Shown: positions 23,001 through 32,956 of the stretch, in pieces | Layout of the letters: each line of letters opens with the position of its first letter | Numbering within the stretch: the first letter of the stretch is position 1 | Assembly (NCBI RefSeq): GCF_022539505.1 | Contig: NC_061514.1 | Coordinates: 339,930,644 to 339,994,643, forward strand | Origin: Lolium rigidum | Taxonomy: Eukaryota > Streptophyta > Magnoliopsida > Poales > Poaceae | DNA length: 64,000 nucleotides | Reading direction: 5' to 3' | The notes under the pieces: model-generated | The model's database searches: none | What the model saw: the letters and a program-made list of their open reading frames with translations, nothing else | What the model was told of the DNA's origin: nothing | Translations under genes and position numbers: made by a program

Positions 23001-24545
23001 ATTTGTGCCTCCGGTTACCTTGGCAAGCGGGTGACGGTGGCGATCCCATATGCGCAGAACTCCGCTCTCGATCAGCACGCGGGAGCCGTTCTCATCCAGC
23101 TGTCCCAGGCTGATGATGGAGTTCCTCAGTGCGGGGATGTAGTAGACACCGGTGAGCAGCCGGTGCTCTCCAGTCTTGGCGGCGAAGATGACGGAACCGA
23201 CGCCCTTGATCTCCACGGCGGAGGCATCCCCAAACTTGACGGAGCCTCGCACGTCGGAGTCGAGCTCGGCGAAGAACTCGTCGGCCGGTCATGTGGTGGG
23301 TGGCGCCGGTGTCGAGGCACCAACCGCCAGCCTTGTCGTTGCCGGAGCAATCGCCGAGAAGGGCGTGTGCTTTCGGCTCGTCAAGGTGGAGGAGAGTGGT
23401 ACGGTGGAGAGCCGCTGCGGTCGGTGCCGCCGGAGACAGACTCGATGCGGCATGCGCCATGAACGAGCCGGCTCCTCCTCCCCGCCCGTGCGACGTGGGC
23501 TTGGCCACGTCGTGGTCGTCCGCACTCGTTGGCCCAGGTGACCAAGCTTGCCGCAGCTGTGGCGGGCGTCGTCCTTTGCCGGCTTGGGCTTGCCGGCGGC
23601 GCCTCCGCCGCATCACCTTGCGCCTTGGCATGGCCATCCTTCCGCGCCTTGCGTGGCTTGCCGCGCTTGCGGCCGCTCGTCGAGGAAGAAGGCTCCCCTT
23701 CTTCCTCGTCACCGTGGCCGACATCCCACTGCTCCCGAGTGAGGAGCAGCTTCCCGCCGGTGGTGATGGGCCCCGACGAAGACTGTGGCTCGTCGGTGTC
23801 GACGACCTTGAGGCGACCTATCGCCTCCTCGATCGTCATGGTGGAGAGGTCCAGCAGGGACTCGATCGAGCGAGCCATCTGCTTGTACTTCTCGGGACGC
23901 AGCGAAAGAGCTTCTCGACAGCCTCTCTCCTCGTCGTAGGCGTCATCGCCGAACCGCACCATCTTCTGCGGTAGAGTGTTAAGACGGAGAGCAAAGTCAT
24001 CAACGTCCTCACCGGCTTGAAGGCCGGGTTCTCCCACTCCTTGCGAAGTGCCTCGCAGGTGTGGACTTGCGAGCACGGCCGCCGCCGATGCGTGCCGCGG
24101 CGATGGCGTCCCAAGCCTCCTTGGCGGTCCGCTGTGGGAGAGCGAGAACCGCATCTCGGCCGGGATCGCGGCGATGAGGGCGTCCGGCGCCCGTCGATCC
24201 TCATGATGGTCGACGTCGCCGTCGTGGGCTCGCCTCCCACATGTGCCGCACTCGGAGCCCGATCTTCATGATCGCGGCCCACTCGACGTAGTTGGTTTTG
24301 GTGAGGGTAGGCCACCCAACACCGGGACCAACATCCACGACCACCGTCCGGACCCCGTAGAGGCCGCGGTCTTGGTCATCCCGGCCCGCCACCGCCGGTG
24401 CGCGCCTCCTCCGGGAGCGCCATCCCGAGGTGCGCGGGCGTGCTCGGCTGCCCACCGCGCCGCCCGGCCGCGCCGCCCGTGGCGCGCCGCTGCGTCGGCG
24501 CCGCCATCGCCAGGAACGGAGCCGTTGGCGGCCGCCGCGCAGCAC
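20089..24545 (-). pseudogene. Copia gag-pol polyprotein, frameshifted
   Basis: Minus-strand blocks in order: gag N-terminus (GWPTLTKTNYVEWAAIMK, about 24310), gag body to about 23700, aspartic protease (WCLDTGATHHMTG, 23302-23313 for DTGA), GAG-pre-integrase (WHERFGHLHFEATR, about 22910), integrase (LVHGDLCGPVTPA, RTDNGGEFTS, YGPQQNGVVERRN), RT (TLKWVFKLKRDEAG, HHMDVKSAFLNGDL, YVDDL at 21050-21061), and RNase H (GYSDGDHAGD, SSCEAEYIAA, DQLADLLTKPL) ending at 20089. At least six frame changes interrupt it, several in GC-rich tracts, so some could be assembly indels. The family makes a single polyprotein cut by its own protease. Inactive as read. Confidence 0.85.
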
Positions 24546-24942
24546 CTCGACCTCCGCCGCCGCCGCACGTGCCGCCTCCGCCGCCTCGCCGCTTCTACCT
24601 CCGCTCCGGCCGCCGCCAACTCCGCCGCCGCCGGCCTCGATGCCCTTGCTTTCGCCGCGGCGGCCGCCGCGGCCACTCGTTCCACGCTCCTCCGCCGCGG
24701 CGCGATCGGCCTCCCTGCCGACGCCGCGTGCCGGAGGTAGCCGTGTGCTGAGAGTGGCCGTCGGACATGGCTCGCTGCCGTGGCCTGAGCGGCTGCTTCC
24801 GACGAGCTGCCGCTCGACAACCCGGACGGAGGAAGTAACCAGGGGCAGCTGAGGCTGCTATCGGTTGGGGCTGCTCCCTTCCCTGTGAAGGGGAGGAGCA
24901 GGAGATGCTCAGGCTGCAAGACAACCTTGCTCTGATACCACT

Positions 24943-25262
24943 TGTTAGTATCTCTAGCCTCACTTTCATGAAGAAGAGGATGACACTAGGAGAGTTGGGG
25001 CAATTTTTGTTGGTTTATTTCACACACATCTCACACAAATGCCATACCAGACTGAGGACACGGGGTTACAGATTTATAGCTGCCAGCCAGCCAGAATATG
25101 CTAGTCTAAAAGATGCTAACTACCCGTCCTTGATGCCCCTAAAAGCAGTCAAAGATCAGGGGATGCTATCCTATCCTAACAGCCTAACAGACAGTCCTTC
25201 ACAAAGGACCATGTGTGCTGCAGTAGCTCCACAAAGACCAGAATACAATGACTTATTCATCA
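24943..25262 (-). repeat. Copia 5' LTR
   Basis: 320 bp, same ends as 19705-20080, followed on the minus strand by AG and the tRNA-Met primer site. Few substitutions separate it from the 3' LTR. Confidence 0.92.
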
Positions 25263-25270
25263 TTCCGTAC

Positions 25271-25502
25271 CGGCGGGGACGTGGTTGAGCGAGACGCCGG
25301 TGCTGGAGAGGGCGTGCAGGACGGGCTGGGAGATGCCGTTGGTGTCCCCGTAGGCGGAGACGGAGATGGGGCCTCTGTAGCCGGCGGCGGCGAGGGCGGA
25401 GCTCATGTTCTGGACGATGAGCTGCGGGTCGCAGCTGCGTGGGACGCAGCAATTCTCGATGTCCCACCACACCGACGTCTTGGCCGCCGCGAACTCCCCC
25501 AT
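25271..25502 (-). CDS. NYN gene exon 1
   Basis: 232 bp coding for the first 77 residues plus one base. The start MGEFAAAKTSVWWDIENC was chosen because the NYN motif begins about ten residues later. An upstream in-frame start at 25673 would add an Arg/Pro-rich extension that looks like leader sequence. The exon ends in ...SLNHVPA with a GT donor at 25270-25269. Only eight intron bases remain before the Copia element begins. Confidence 0.8.
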
Positions 25503-25809
25503 CGCCGGCCGCCGCTGCGCCCCCGAAGGATTTCGCCGGCGGAGAGGTGCGTGAGCCTTCGGGGCGTAGTGGCGTACGGGGCGTTTGTGAATTGCGAATT
25601 GATTTGCGGCGGCCGGCTGACTTGGCGTGGATTCGCAAGGGAAACGACGATATGCCTGTTGACAAGACAACACGTCAGATAGTTTTGGAGATGGAAATCA
25701 CTCTGAGGTGGTGTTTTGGCACGGAAACTATTTAATTAAACGTATTATAAAAGCTTAAATTTCTTATTTTCAGAGAATAGACGCTTTATTGATTCTTTTT
25801 TGGGGAAAG

Positions 25810-26702
25810 ACGTAAAAATAGGCGACTTATTGATTAACTCACAATACTCCGGACAACAGAATTGAAAATACAAGTAGAATCAGCTAACAAACTTGAGTTA
25901 GGTAAGTTATGCGTCGCCTCATTCAGATTTCTCTTCCCGTGGTAGAAAGATGGTGACGAGAAATGATGCACCAAACCTTGATATCAGCCACCAAAATACC
26001 AACATCGGACCTACATTCTCAAAGTTTAGAGCATCTCTAACAGAGCCTGTAAAAACGTGAACTGAAAACCCGGAGTTCAGTTCCCCGAACTCGCGTTTAC
26101 GGGTCGAAAAAACGCTGGCGCAGAACAGACCCCATATACGAAAACTGTAAAATGGAATATTCTCTAAATATGCCAAGAAGACCCACCTGTCAGTCATTTT
26201 TTCTTTTTTTCCCTTTTTTTTCTCCCATGTCTTCTTCTTCCTTGGGCAGGGCACCAGCTCTCCCCGGCCGGCCACCAGCGGCAGGGCCCCCGTCGCGCCG
26301 CCCCGCCCCCCGCCGAGCGGGGATATTTTATAATATACCACACTTTTCTTTGATTCTCTATTATTTGTCATGTGACCACCACATGTCAGTGACAATGACA
26401 GGTGGTGGTTATGTGGTAAATAATAGAGAATCAAAGAAAAGTGTGGTATATTGGTGGTCATGTGGTAAATAATAGAGAATCAAAGAAAAGTATGGTATAT
26501 TATAAAATTCCCCCCGCCGAGCGCCGCCCGCCCGCGCCCGGTGCCGCGCCCGCCCGCCGCGCGCGCGCCCGCGCCCGAGCTGCCCCGTGCCCGCCCGCCG
26601 CGCGTCGCTCCGCCCCGGCGCCGCCCGCCCTGCCCCGCCCCCGTCCCGTCGAGCTCGACCCGGCCTTTGTGTGAGTTAATCAATAAGACGTAAAAATAGG
26701 CG
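25810..26702. repeat. Segment bounded by 18-bp inverted and 15-bp direct repeats
   Basis: CTTATTGATTAACTCACA (25826-25843) and its exact complement TGTGAGTTAATCAATAAG (26670-26687) face each other. Outside them ACGTAAAAATAGGCG occurs in direct orientation at 25810-25824 and 26688-26702. The layout resembles a TIR element with a target duplication, but 15 bp is too long for known superfamilies, and one extra base separates the left pair. Inside are an end-like GAGCATCTCTAACAG (26031), a Mutator-type MITE and an extremely GC-rich stretch (about 26514-26660). The interval lies upstream of the NYN start codon. Confidence 0.5.
26319..26513. mobile_element. Mutator-type MITE with 9-bp target duplication and hairpin arms
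   Basis: It begins GGGGATATTTTATAATATAC and ends with the near complement TATATTATAAAATTCCCC. CCGCCGAGC flanks it at 26310-26318 and 26514-26522. The interior is a long inverted repeat: about 26333-26381 pairs with 26405-26453, both around TTTGATTCTCTATTATTTGT. The right arm is present again as a direct copy at about 26454-26505. The 9-bp duplication is the Mutator-superfamily signature. 195 bp, non-coding. Confidence 0.85.
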
Positions 26703-27462
26703 GTGTTGGCCTTTGTGTGACGGGTACCGGTTTCGCGCAAAGTAGAGTCTCTAGGGGAAACCCTAGATCTGATCCCTCGAACCAGATGATGGCACCAACG
26801 ACAAGGCCAAGGAAGACGACCAATCCCCACTAGTAGGCACGCCACCGCCCTGGGTACGAACCTCCACGGTATAAATAATGGAGGGTTGTTGTCCTCCACG
26901 CAATAGCTACCTCACGCGCTGCTCCGCACGAGTAAGCCGTCTCACCGCGGTGGTCGGCCAACATCGCCGCCACCATGCGATGGCCTGTCCGCGCCTCATG
27001 GTGACATCGAGATGGGAGGAGGCGGGAGGGTGGGGGCTGGTTGGCTTGGGATCTAGGTTCCCCCCCCCCCCCCGGCCATGGCGGTGCTGGCCTTTGTGAG
27101 ATGGGTACCGGTTTCGCGCAAAGTAGAGTCTCCAAGGGAAACCTAGATCTGGTCTCTCGAACCAGATGATGGCACCAACGACAAGGCCAAGGAAGACGAC
27201 CAATCCCCACTAGTAGGCACGCCACCGCCCTGGGTACGAACCTCCACGGTATAAATAATGGAGGGTTGTTGTCCTCCACACAACAACTACCTCACGCGCT
27301 GCTCCGCACGAGTAAGCCGTCTCACCGCGGTGGTCGGCCAACATCGCCGCCACCATGCGATGGCCTGTCCGCGCCTCATGGTGACATCGAGATGGGAGGA
27401 GGCAGGAGGGTGGGGCTGGTTGGCTTGGGATCTAGGTCCCCCCCCCCCCCCCACCCACCCAC
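26700..27462 (+). repeat. Two 380-bp tandem units, each with a TATA box and poly-C tract
   Basis: Unit 1 (about 26704-27078) and unit 2 (about 27079-27462) are nearly identical. Each runs from GGCCTTTGTG...GGTACCGGTTTCGCGC through ACGGTATAAATAATGGAGG (TATA at about 26869 and 27249) to a run of about 14 C. The layout, a TATA box followed by a leader-like CCTCACGCGCTGCTCC, suggests a duplicated promoter or LTR core. No ORF in it looks real. It lies about 400 bp beyond the 3' end of the PDK gene. Confidence 0.75.
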
Positions 27463-27868
27463 CCTCCTCGGCGGCTCCCTGGAGGAGGAGGAGGCTTGGT
27501 AGTACATCGAATGAAAAGAGTAAAGACACATAATGACATGAAGAGCTGCGTGAAAGCATACAACATACAATTTCTAGTCCTAATATTGCTAATTACAAAG
27601 CAAATATTTTTTGTTGGGTAGGATAGCATCTGTGGTTACCCTGCGAGTCTGAAACTATGTACTGCAGAAAATTGTGCTCATGAGAAACAGTGCCAAACTA
27701 TGCAACAGAGGCACACAAAAAAAACTGAAATTATGAAAGCATTGTAGCTAGAAGATAACAAGGTTAACAGCTATGGCTGGCTGGCCCTTGAAGCAATATT
27801 TGCAAACCAGCGCAAATTACAATAAGCAGCAACCTAATTACAGATGTTGTATCAGATCAGAGAGGTCA

Positions 27869-30800
27869 CTAGGGCAAGGGCTCCTCCGAGTCTCCCAACC
27901 GTGACAAGTGGAGGTAAGCATCAGTGCCTACGTAGCACAAAAGGCAAGAATGGTCAGCCACATGAAAGTGCGCCTGTACCACATGGTGATGATTGAAGCA
28001 GAAATATATATGTGAAACTTCAGTTAAACATTGATTATAGTTCAAGGTTCATGCTGAAAGAAACAGCAATAAAGTGAAACATGAGCATACCGTATCCCTC
28101 CATGGATATTATTTGTAAGTCGCCACCAAAATATCGTGCATAAAGGCGACTAACTGGAAGTCCAAAACCATATCCAGCCATAGTTACGCCTTCACTAGGG
28201 CCCTCTATATCAGGTAAATTCTTAGCGGTGCTGTAAAGATATGTGAAAATTCTAGGGAGACCGCTTCTTCGTATTCCACCACCTTCATCACTCACCTGCA
28301 TTACCAAAGCACTGAAGAAGCTCAAACACCACTTGGGGATGGTTCTTCATGTTGAATATTTAATCTATTTTGATAGGAATGGGTCTCATATTTTTTAATG
28401 TTGCCCCTTAACAGGTTATAACTACTAGCATAAGAAAAACATATATATGATATATCACTTAGAAGTTTGATGTCTAGTAGTTTAATACTGGAGCCCTGTT
28501 CAGTGACAGTAACGATATGTCACCGGAGAGCAGACATGCCCATGAACAAATAGTGTGTGATGCTTCATTCAATACCACCATAGAGTAACATTTTAACAAA
28601 CTATTGTTCCTTGAGCTAATTAAAATGTCCTAGTTTGGCACTGAACTTGAAAGAAGTGCACCAGACAATTTGCACCTGCCAAAAATCACTAGATATGGAC
28701 AATAGACATGCACTGAAATGGTAGTTTGGCTTTAGATATTTTTCAAATAAGAGATTCCCTTTAGACATCCATTCAGATGGTGTTTGTCTTTAGACTTGCA
28801 TTAAGCGGTCCGCGTTAATCAATAACTTTGTCAGCCAAGTTGTAATCCCACTATTCAAATAGAATTTGAGTAATTTACTACTGCATTCATGCCACCAAAT
28901 AGTAACATAAGATGCTAATTCATATAGGGTATCCGCGGAAGTTTCATCAGCCATTGCACATAGTTGCAAAGTACAACGTTTCAGTAACTGGTTTTATACC
29001 CTTTAGCCTAGGATTTTACCAAACTGATGCTAGGTGATGCCACAGAGCTCATACCTTAATAGTAACATCCTCTGTTCCATCAGCAACTATAATTCTGACA
29101 GGGGGGACATCTTTATCAGAATTCATGTATTTTTCCTGTACAGCACGAAGGGAATTTTTCACCAGTTCAAACAGCATGAGATGAAGATGTGATGCGACGT
29201 ATCTGCACATCGTAAAGTACAAGCAGTTAGTTAGTTAGCAGTGCAGTAACAGGGGGGGCCAGTTCCAAAATAAAGATTATGAAAAAACTGCTTCATGACA
29301 ACACAAGCATACGCCCGTCTGAACAATAAGATATCAGGATAGAGGAGATAATGCTAACGCATGATTTAATCAAGGACAAACCAAGGAAACTGGCAGAGTT
29401 AAATTCTGAAACTTACGGAAATGAAAAATTAGGATCTCCATAAATGTTGATGTCCGGTGCTGACCCGTATTCCCTCAAACAAATGGAACGTGCATCCTCA
29501 CTAGCAATTTGAGCTACCTGTATGGGGGACAATTTTGTATTGATGAGGCCTATGACGCCGGGCTCTGGCTCAGGATCATGCAAAGCCACGTGCTGCCCTG
29601 AAATTAAGGAAGTTGGTGTAACTCAGAACAACCATCGAACAATTAACACTTGAATTTTTTATCTATCATTTGATTCAGAACTTACACATCAGGTAAACAG
29701 TTTTTACCATTTTTCATTTTTAATAATATCACTGGAGCAGTGTATTTAGTTGATGTAGCACTTGAGCACAAGGAAATCAAGTAACCGCATATAATGTTAC
29801 CAAAAATATAAGGTGTGCTACTGAACTACAGTAGATATTAGAAAAATTCAGATAACCAATAATCTGTTCCAAATGTCAAGCAAGATTGAGGATAGCATGA
29901 CAAGAATTGAGACAGCAAAAGCTATCTTTTAGTACATCATCAATATAAAAAATAAAATAGCTCCAGAGAGAAGAGTAGTACCAAGCTCACAAACCTATCA
30001 GCATGCGAATACCAATCCTTGACATGTAAAACCGATCAAGGAACTCGTGGATCTCATCGAATCCTGGGGGAAGCTTCCTTGAGCTGAACTGCTCGTTTTT
30101 CAGCTGCTGCACTCCCAAAGCCATTGTCGGAACCACATTATTGTGCCGCACTTTGATCATCTTAATCATCTGTGTGAAAGCAAGCTCGTCGTCCCGGTTC
30201 TTCACCTCTGGAAAATATCGGATGTCGCGGAAGGAGTCCATATACCAGTCCCTCACCTTCACAATTAACAGTGAACAGACCAACCATTAGTCTCACAAAA
30301 AGATGCTCAAAATCTTCAGGAATTTAGAAGTCCAGCTGTAGTATGCAAGATTAGTTTCAGCTCTGAGATTTGTTCAGTAAAATATATACTCTTCCATGGG
30401 TTCAGATTCTTCTAGTATACATCGTGATCAAGATCAAGGAGACAGCACAACAAAACCTTTAAGCATACTCTAAGAACAAAAGTGAGCTAATCCCACCCCA
30501 ACTCCTGTAGAAAAGTGTAAACAAGTTGGCAACCAGGAATCTCCAAACATTCCTCCTTATCATACAGTAACTTTACACGCTGAATATAAATCAAAGTGGG
30601 GAAAAAGAAGAATAAGAGTGAACAATACACCAGGTGGCCCCTCAAGACTCGAGAGCACCAAGGTATAGTAGTATCACTTTTAATCAGTAGAGAATAAACA
30701 TGTTAAATACTGAAACAGTGGTGTGTTGGAGAAAACACCGACAGAGTGACAAGTATCTTCTTCACATTCCATTTCCCAACACGAAAACATCCGTCCGCCA

Positions 30801-31658
30801 GCCTATTTTAAAAGGATTCCGTCAAAGGTATAGTAGTAGTATCGATTTTAATCAGCACGGAGTAAACATGTTAAATACTGAAACAGTGGTGTGTTGGAGA
30901 AAACACCGACACAGTGACAAGTATCTTCTTTGCATTTCATTTCCCTTGACAAAAAGTGGATACCCAATCTAAACAGTAAACACGAAAACATCCGCCCGCT
31001 AGCCTATTTTAAAAGGATTCCGACAAAGGTATGGTAGTATCGTTTTTCATCAGTACAGAATAAACATGTTAAATACTGAAACAGGGGTGTGTTCGAGAAA
31101 CACTGACAAGTATCTTCTTCATATTCCATATTTCCATTCCCCGGCCCCCGACAAAAGTAAAAACCAAATCCTCCGCCCGCTAGCCTATTTCAAAATGATT
31201 CCGGCAAACATTCTACTATAGTAAGATATAAAAATGACCGAGATTATCCCCAAGAAAGCTGAGCGAAAAAATCAGCAAAGGTACTAGTAGAACGAAACAT
31301 GTCAAAATCCTCTAGGCGGGCAGAAGGAGGAAACAAGTGGTGACACTAATTAGGACAGCGACCAGCCGCAATTCCAACCGAGCATATGAATATGAAATCA
31401 AAATTAACCGGCGGCGGAGACCTTGAGGATGGCGGGCTTGGCGGAGAGGCCGAAGGGGAGGGAGTCGAGCTCGAGCGCGCGCCGGGCGATGCGGATGGGG
31501 AGCTCCTTGTGCAGGAACTGGGCGGAGAGCAGCAGGTTGCGGTCCGTGGGGACGGACCCGAACTCCATCATGTACCGCAGGCTCACCCCGGTCTGCTTCA
31601 TGCTCCCCCACCGCCCCACCTCCTCCGCCACCGCGCGCGCCACCGGCTCCGACGCCAT
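27869..31658 (-). CDS. PDK: Pyruvate dehydrogenase kinase, mitochondrial, six exons
   Basis: Exons (minus strand): 31658-31422, 30256-29995, 29597-29417, 29202-29055, 28295-28091, 27927-27869. All introns are GT-AG and phases agree, giving 1092 bp, 363 residues, the usual plant length. The protein phosphorylates the E1-alpha subunit of the mitochondrial pyruvate dehydrogenase complex in the matrix and so switches it off. It belongs to the GHKL ATPase fold. Visible motifs are KVRHNNVVP (His117, the conserved N-terminal-domain His), ELVKNSLRA (N box, E239 and N243), SDEGGGI (G1 box, D279) and GYGFGLP (G2 box, 317-323). The C-terminus YLHLSRLGDSEEPLP is typical of plant PDKs. There is no long classical presequence, which is usual for the family. 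Intron 1 holds a triple repeat. I see no lesion; this is the best-supported intact gene here. Confidence 0.96.
30659..31206. repeat. Three imperfect tandem repeats in PDK intron 1
   Basis: Units start AAGGTATAGTAGTATC at about 30659, 30824 and 31024. Each contains AACATGTTAAATACTGAAAC and ends CCTATTTTAAAAGGATTCCG. Unit length is about 165-200 bp, differing by small indels. No coding content. Confidence 0.85.
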
Positions 31659-31807
31659 CGTCCGCCTGCCGCCGCCGCCGGTCGCCGAGAATCGCCGTGC
31701 AGAATGGAGGATTGGAGCGCGAGGAGGCTAATTAAGGCGGCATCAGGAGAGGAGGAAGCCTTGCGTTGTGTGGCCAAGGCGATGGGCGTTTGTTTGTGCG
31801 GGCGCGC

Positions 31808-31815
31808 CTTATAAA
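31808..31815 (-). promoter_or_regulatory. TATA box of the PDK gene
   Basis: On the minus strand TTTATAAG lies 150 bp upstream of the ATG at 31658, inside GC-rich sequence. The leader between is purine/GC-mixed and has no upstream ATG in a strong context that I noticed. Confidence 0.6.
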
Positions 31816-32136
31816 CGAGGAAAGGGATCTTCGGTGGGCCCAGGATGTCAGGGAGGTAAAGAAACGGTATCTGTAGGTGGGGCCGGCGTGTCAGTGAGTG
31901 GGTTTAGATCGTGCGGATGGTATCCGGGCTTTAGCGGAGCTGGTCCAATCCCGTGAGCTTATCCATGGTGATTTGGGAATATAGATCCGAGGAGAATCCG
32001 ACCAGCTTTTCTAAATGAAAATTTCAAAATGATCTCCAAATAAAAATTAATTTAAACTCTGCAAAATATTTTATTTATACCCAATCATTTTCTAAAAAGC
32101 TGCTCAACATTTTCTAGATACAGATGTATTTATATA

Positions 32137-32239
32137 CTCCCTCCGGTTCATATTAATTGACTCTAATATGGATGTATGTAGAACTAAAATGTGTCTAGAT
32201 ACATCCATATTGAAGTCAATTAATATGAATCGGAGGGAG
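32137..32239. mobile_element. Stowaway MITE upstream of PDK
   Basis: Ends CTCCCTCCGGTTCATATTAA and TTAATATGAATCGGAGGGAG with TA on both sides (32135-32136, 32240-32241); 103 bp. It lies about 330 bp upstream of the PDK TATA box. Confidence 0.93.
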
Positions 32240-32260
32240 TATATATATATATATCTAAAT

Positions 32261-32956
32261 CACTGTTCAAAAACTAGGCTGAATCGGCGATTAATAGGCC
32301 GATTAATTGTTTTGACAGCTCGATTATTAGGAATGTTCCTGATTAATTAGTCTACTTTGGTCAATAAAATTGCAAGATTTCAACACATATGGCCCGTGCA
32401 GCCACTGCCTCGCCCAAATCAAGTAGGTTTGCGAAGTTCCAGCTTGATTCTCGCTTCTAGGAGCTCGATTCCTGCCGTCATTGAACAAATCATCACCGTT
32501 TCCGACTAGACCATGGATACAGGTTCTCAACCGCCTTGAGGAGCTCGTCGAAGAGCTCTAGGACCATGAAATAGGGTAGATGGTTGAGGTGCAAGAGAGA
32601 TAGTACCTGAATAGGTGTTGGAAGATAAGAAAATTTAGAGTGCAAAGGAGGAGAAGCGAAAGGAATGAACATGGAGGCGGATGGTGGCTCCTTTATCGCT
32701 CGTGATCTAGAAGATTATATCATAAAGGAGAAGCATACATGTTTTAATGTGCTTTTTGGATCTAGAGAAGTAGGGCATGCATATAAAGACCCATATACTA
32801 TTCGTTTACTTCTTATACATACGTTTTGGATGCTAATTTGTGTAGGTTGAACCGATTAATAGTTGGACGATTAAATCAGTTAATCGTCCAAATTCCGATT
32901 ATTTACTATTCCTAAGCCGACGGAGCAGTTAACGATTACTGATTTTCTTACCATTG
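32261..32956. mobile_element. Non-autonomous hAT element
   Basis: Starts CACTGTTCAAAAAC and ends GATTTTCTTACCATTG, imperfect inverted ends of CA...TG type. The 8-bp duplication ATCTAAAT lies at 32253-32260 and 32957-32964. Subterminal sequence is rich in CGATTAAT on both sides (GGCGATTAATAGGCCGATTA, AACCGATTAATAGTTGGACG). 696 bp with no transposase coding. An 8-bp duplication and CA..TG ends indicate hAT. Confidence 0.85.

Larger units (their letters stand above)
19705..25262 (-). mobile_element. Complete Copia LTR retrotransposon in NYN intron 1
   Basis: The 3' LTR is 19705-20080 and the 5' LTR 24943-25262. The 5-bp duplication TTCCG lies at 19700-19704 and 25263-25267. The primer-binding site TGGTATCAGAGC (initiator tRNA-Met) is on the minus strand at 24940-24929, two bases from the 5' LTR. 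The purine tract CTTAGGGGGAGAA is at 20093-20081. The gene order gag, protease, integrase, RT, RNase H is that of Copia. It inserted eight bases into the intron, just after the donor GT of NYN exon 1. Confidence 0.94.
11192..25502 (-). pseudogene. NYN-domain (PIN-like RNase) zinc-knuckle protein gene, split by a LINE
   Basis: Two exons. Exon 1 (25502-25271) starts MGEFAAAKTSVWWDIENC and holds the N-terminal half of a NYN/limkain-b1 (MARF1-type) domain with WWDIEN. Its donor is GCCG^GTACGG. Exon 2 starts at 18668 after TGCAG, and its coding sequence resumes at 12142 after the LINE. It holds the rest of the NYN domain (YLLISGDRDFSNAIHKL), a Lys-rich linker and four CCHC-type knuckles (for example CQWCGKPGHKDLLC and CFKCGVVGHCGAKC; the first knuckle is irregular), ending at 11192. 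In this family WDxEN and SGDRDF carry the metal-binding acidic residues of an RNA-cleaving fold. Without intron, LINE and one 17-bp duplication the frame would be 395 codons with no internal stop, so the LINE is the main visible lesion. As it stands exon 2 reads into the LINE and stops at 18508, giving a product cut inside the nuclease domain. Confidence 0.8.

Noticed and set aside
22704..23462. 252-codon plus-strand ORF
   Set aside because: Antisense shadow of the Copia protease/gag-pre-integrase region; GC-rich sequence keeps many frames open.
24266..24919. 217-codon minus-strand ORF at the Copia 5' end
   Set aside because: Ala/Arg low complexity; only the short GWPTLTKTNYVEW region in another frame looks like true gag.
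26152..26472. 106-codon plus-strand ORF
   Set aside because: It runs through the Mutator-type MITE arms, so it is not an ancestral coding sequence.
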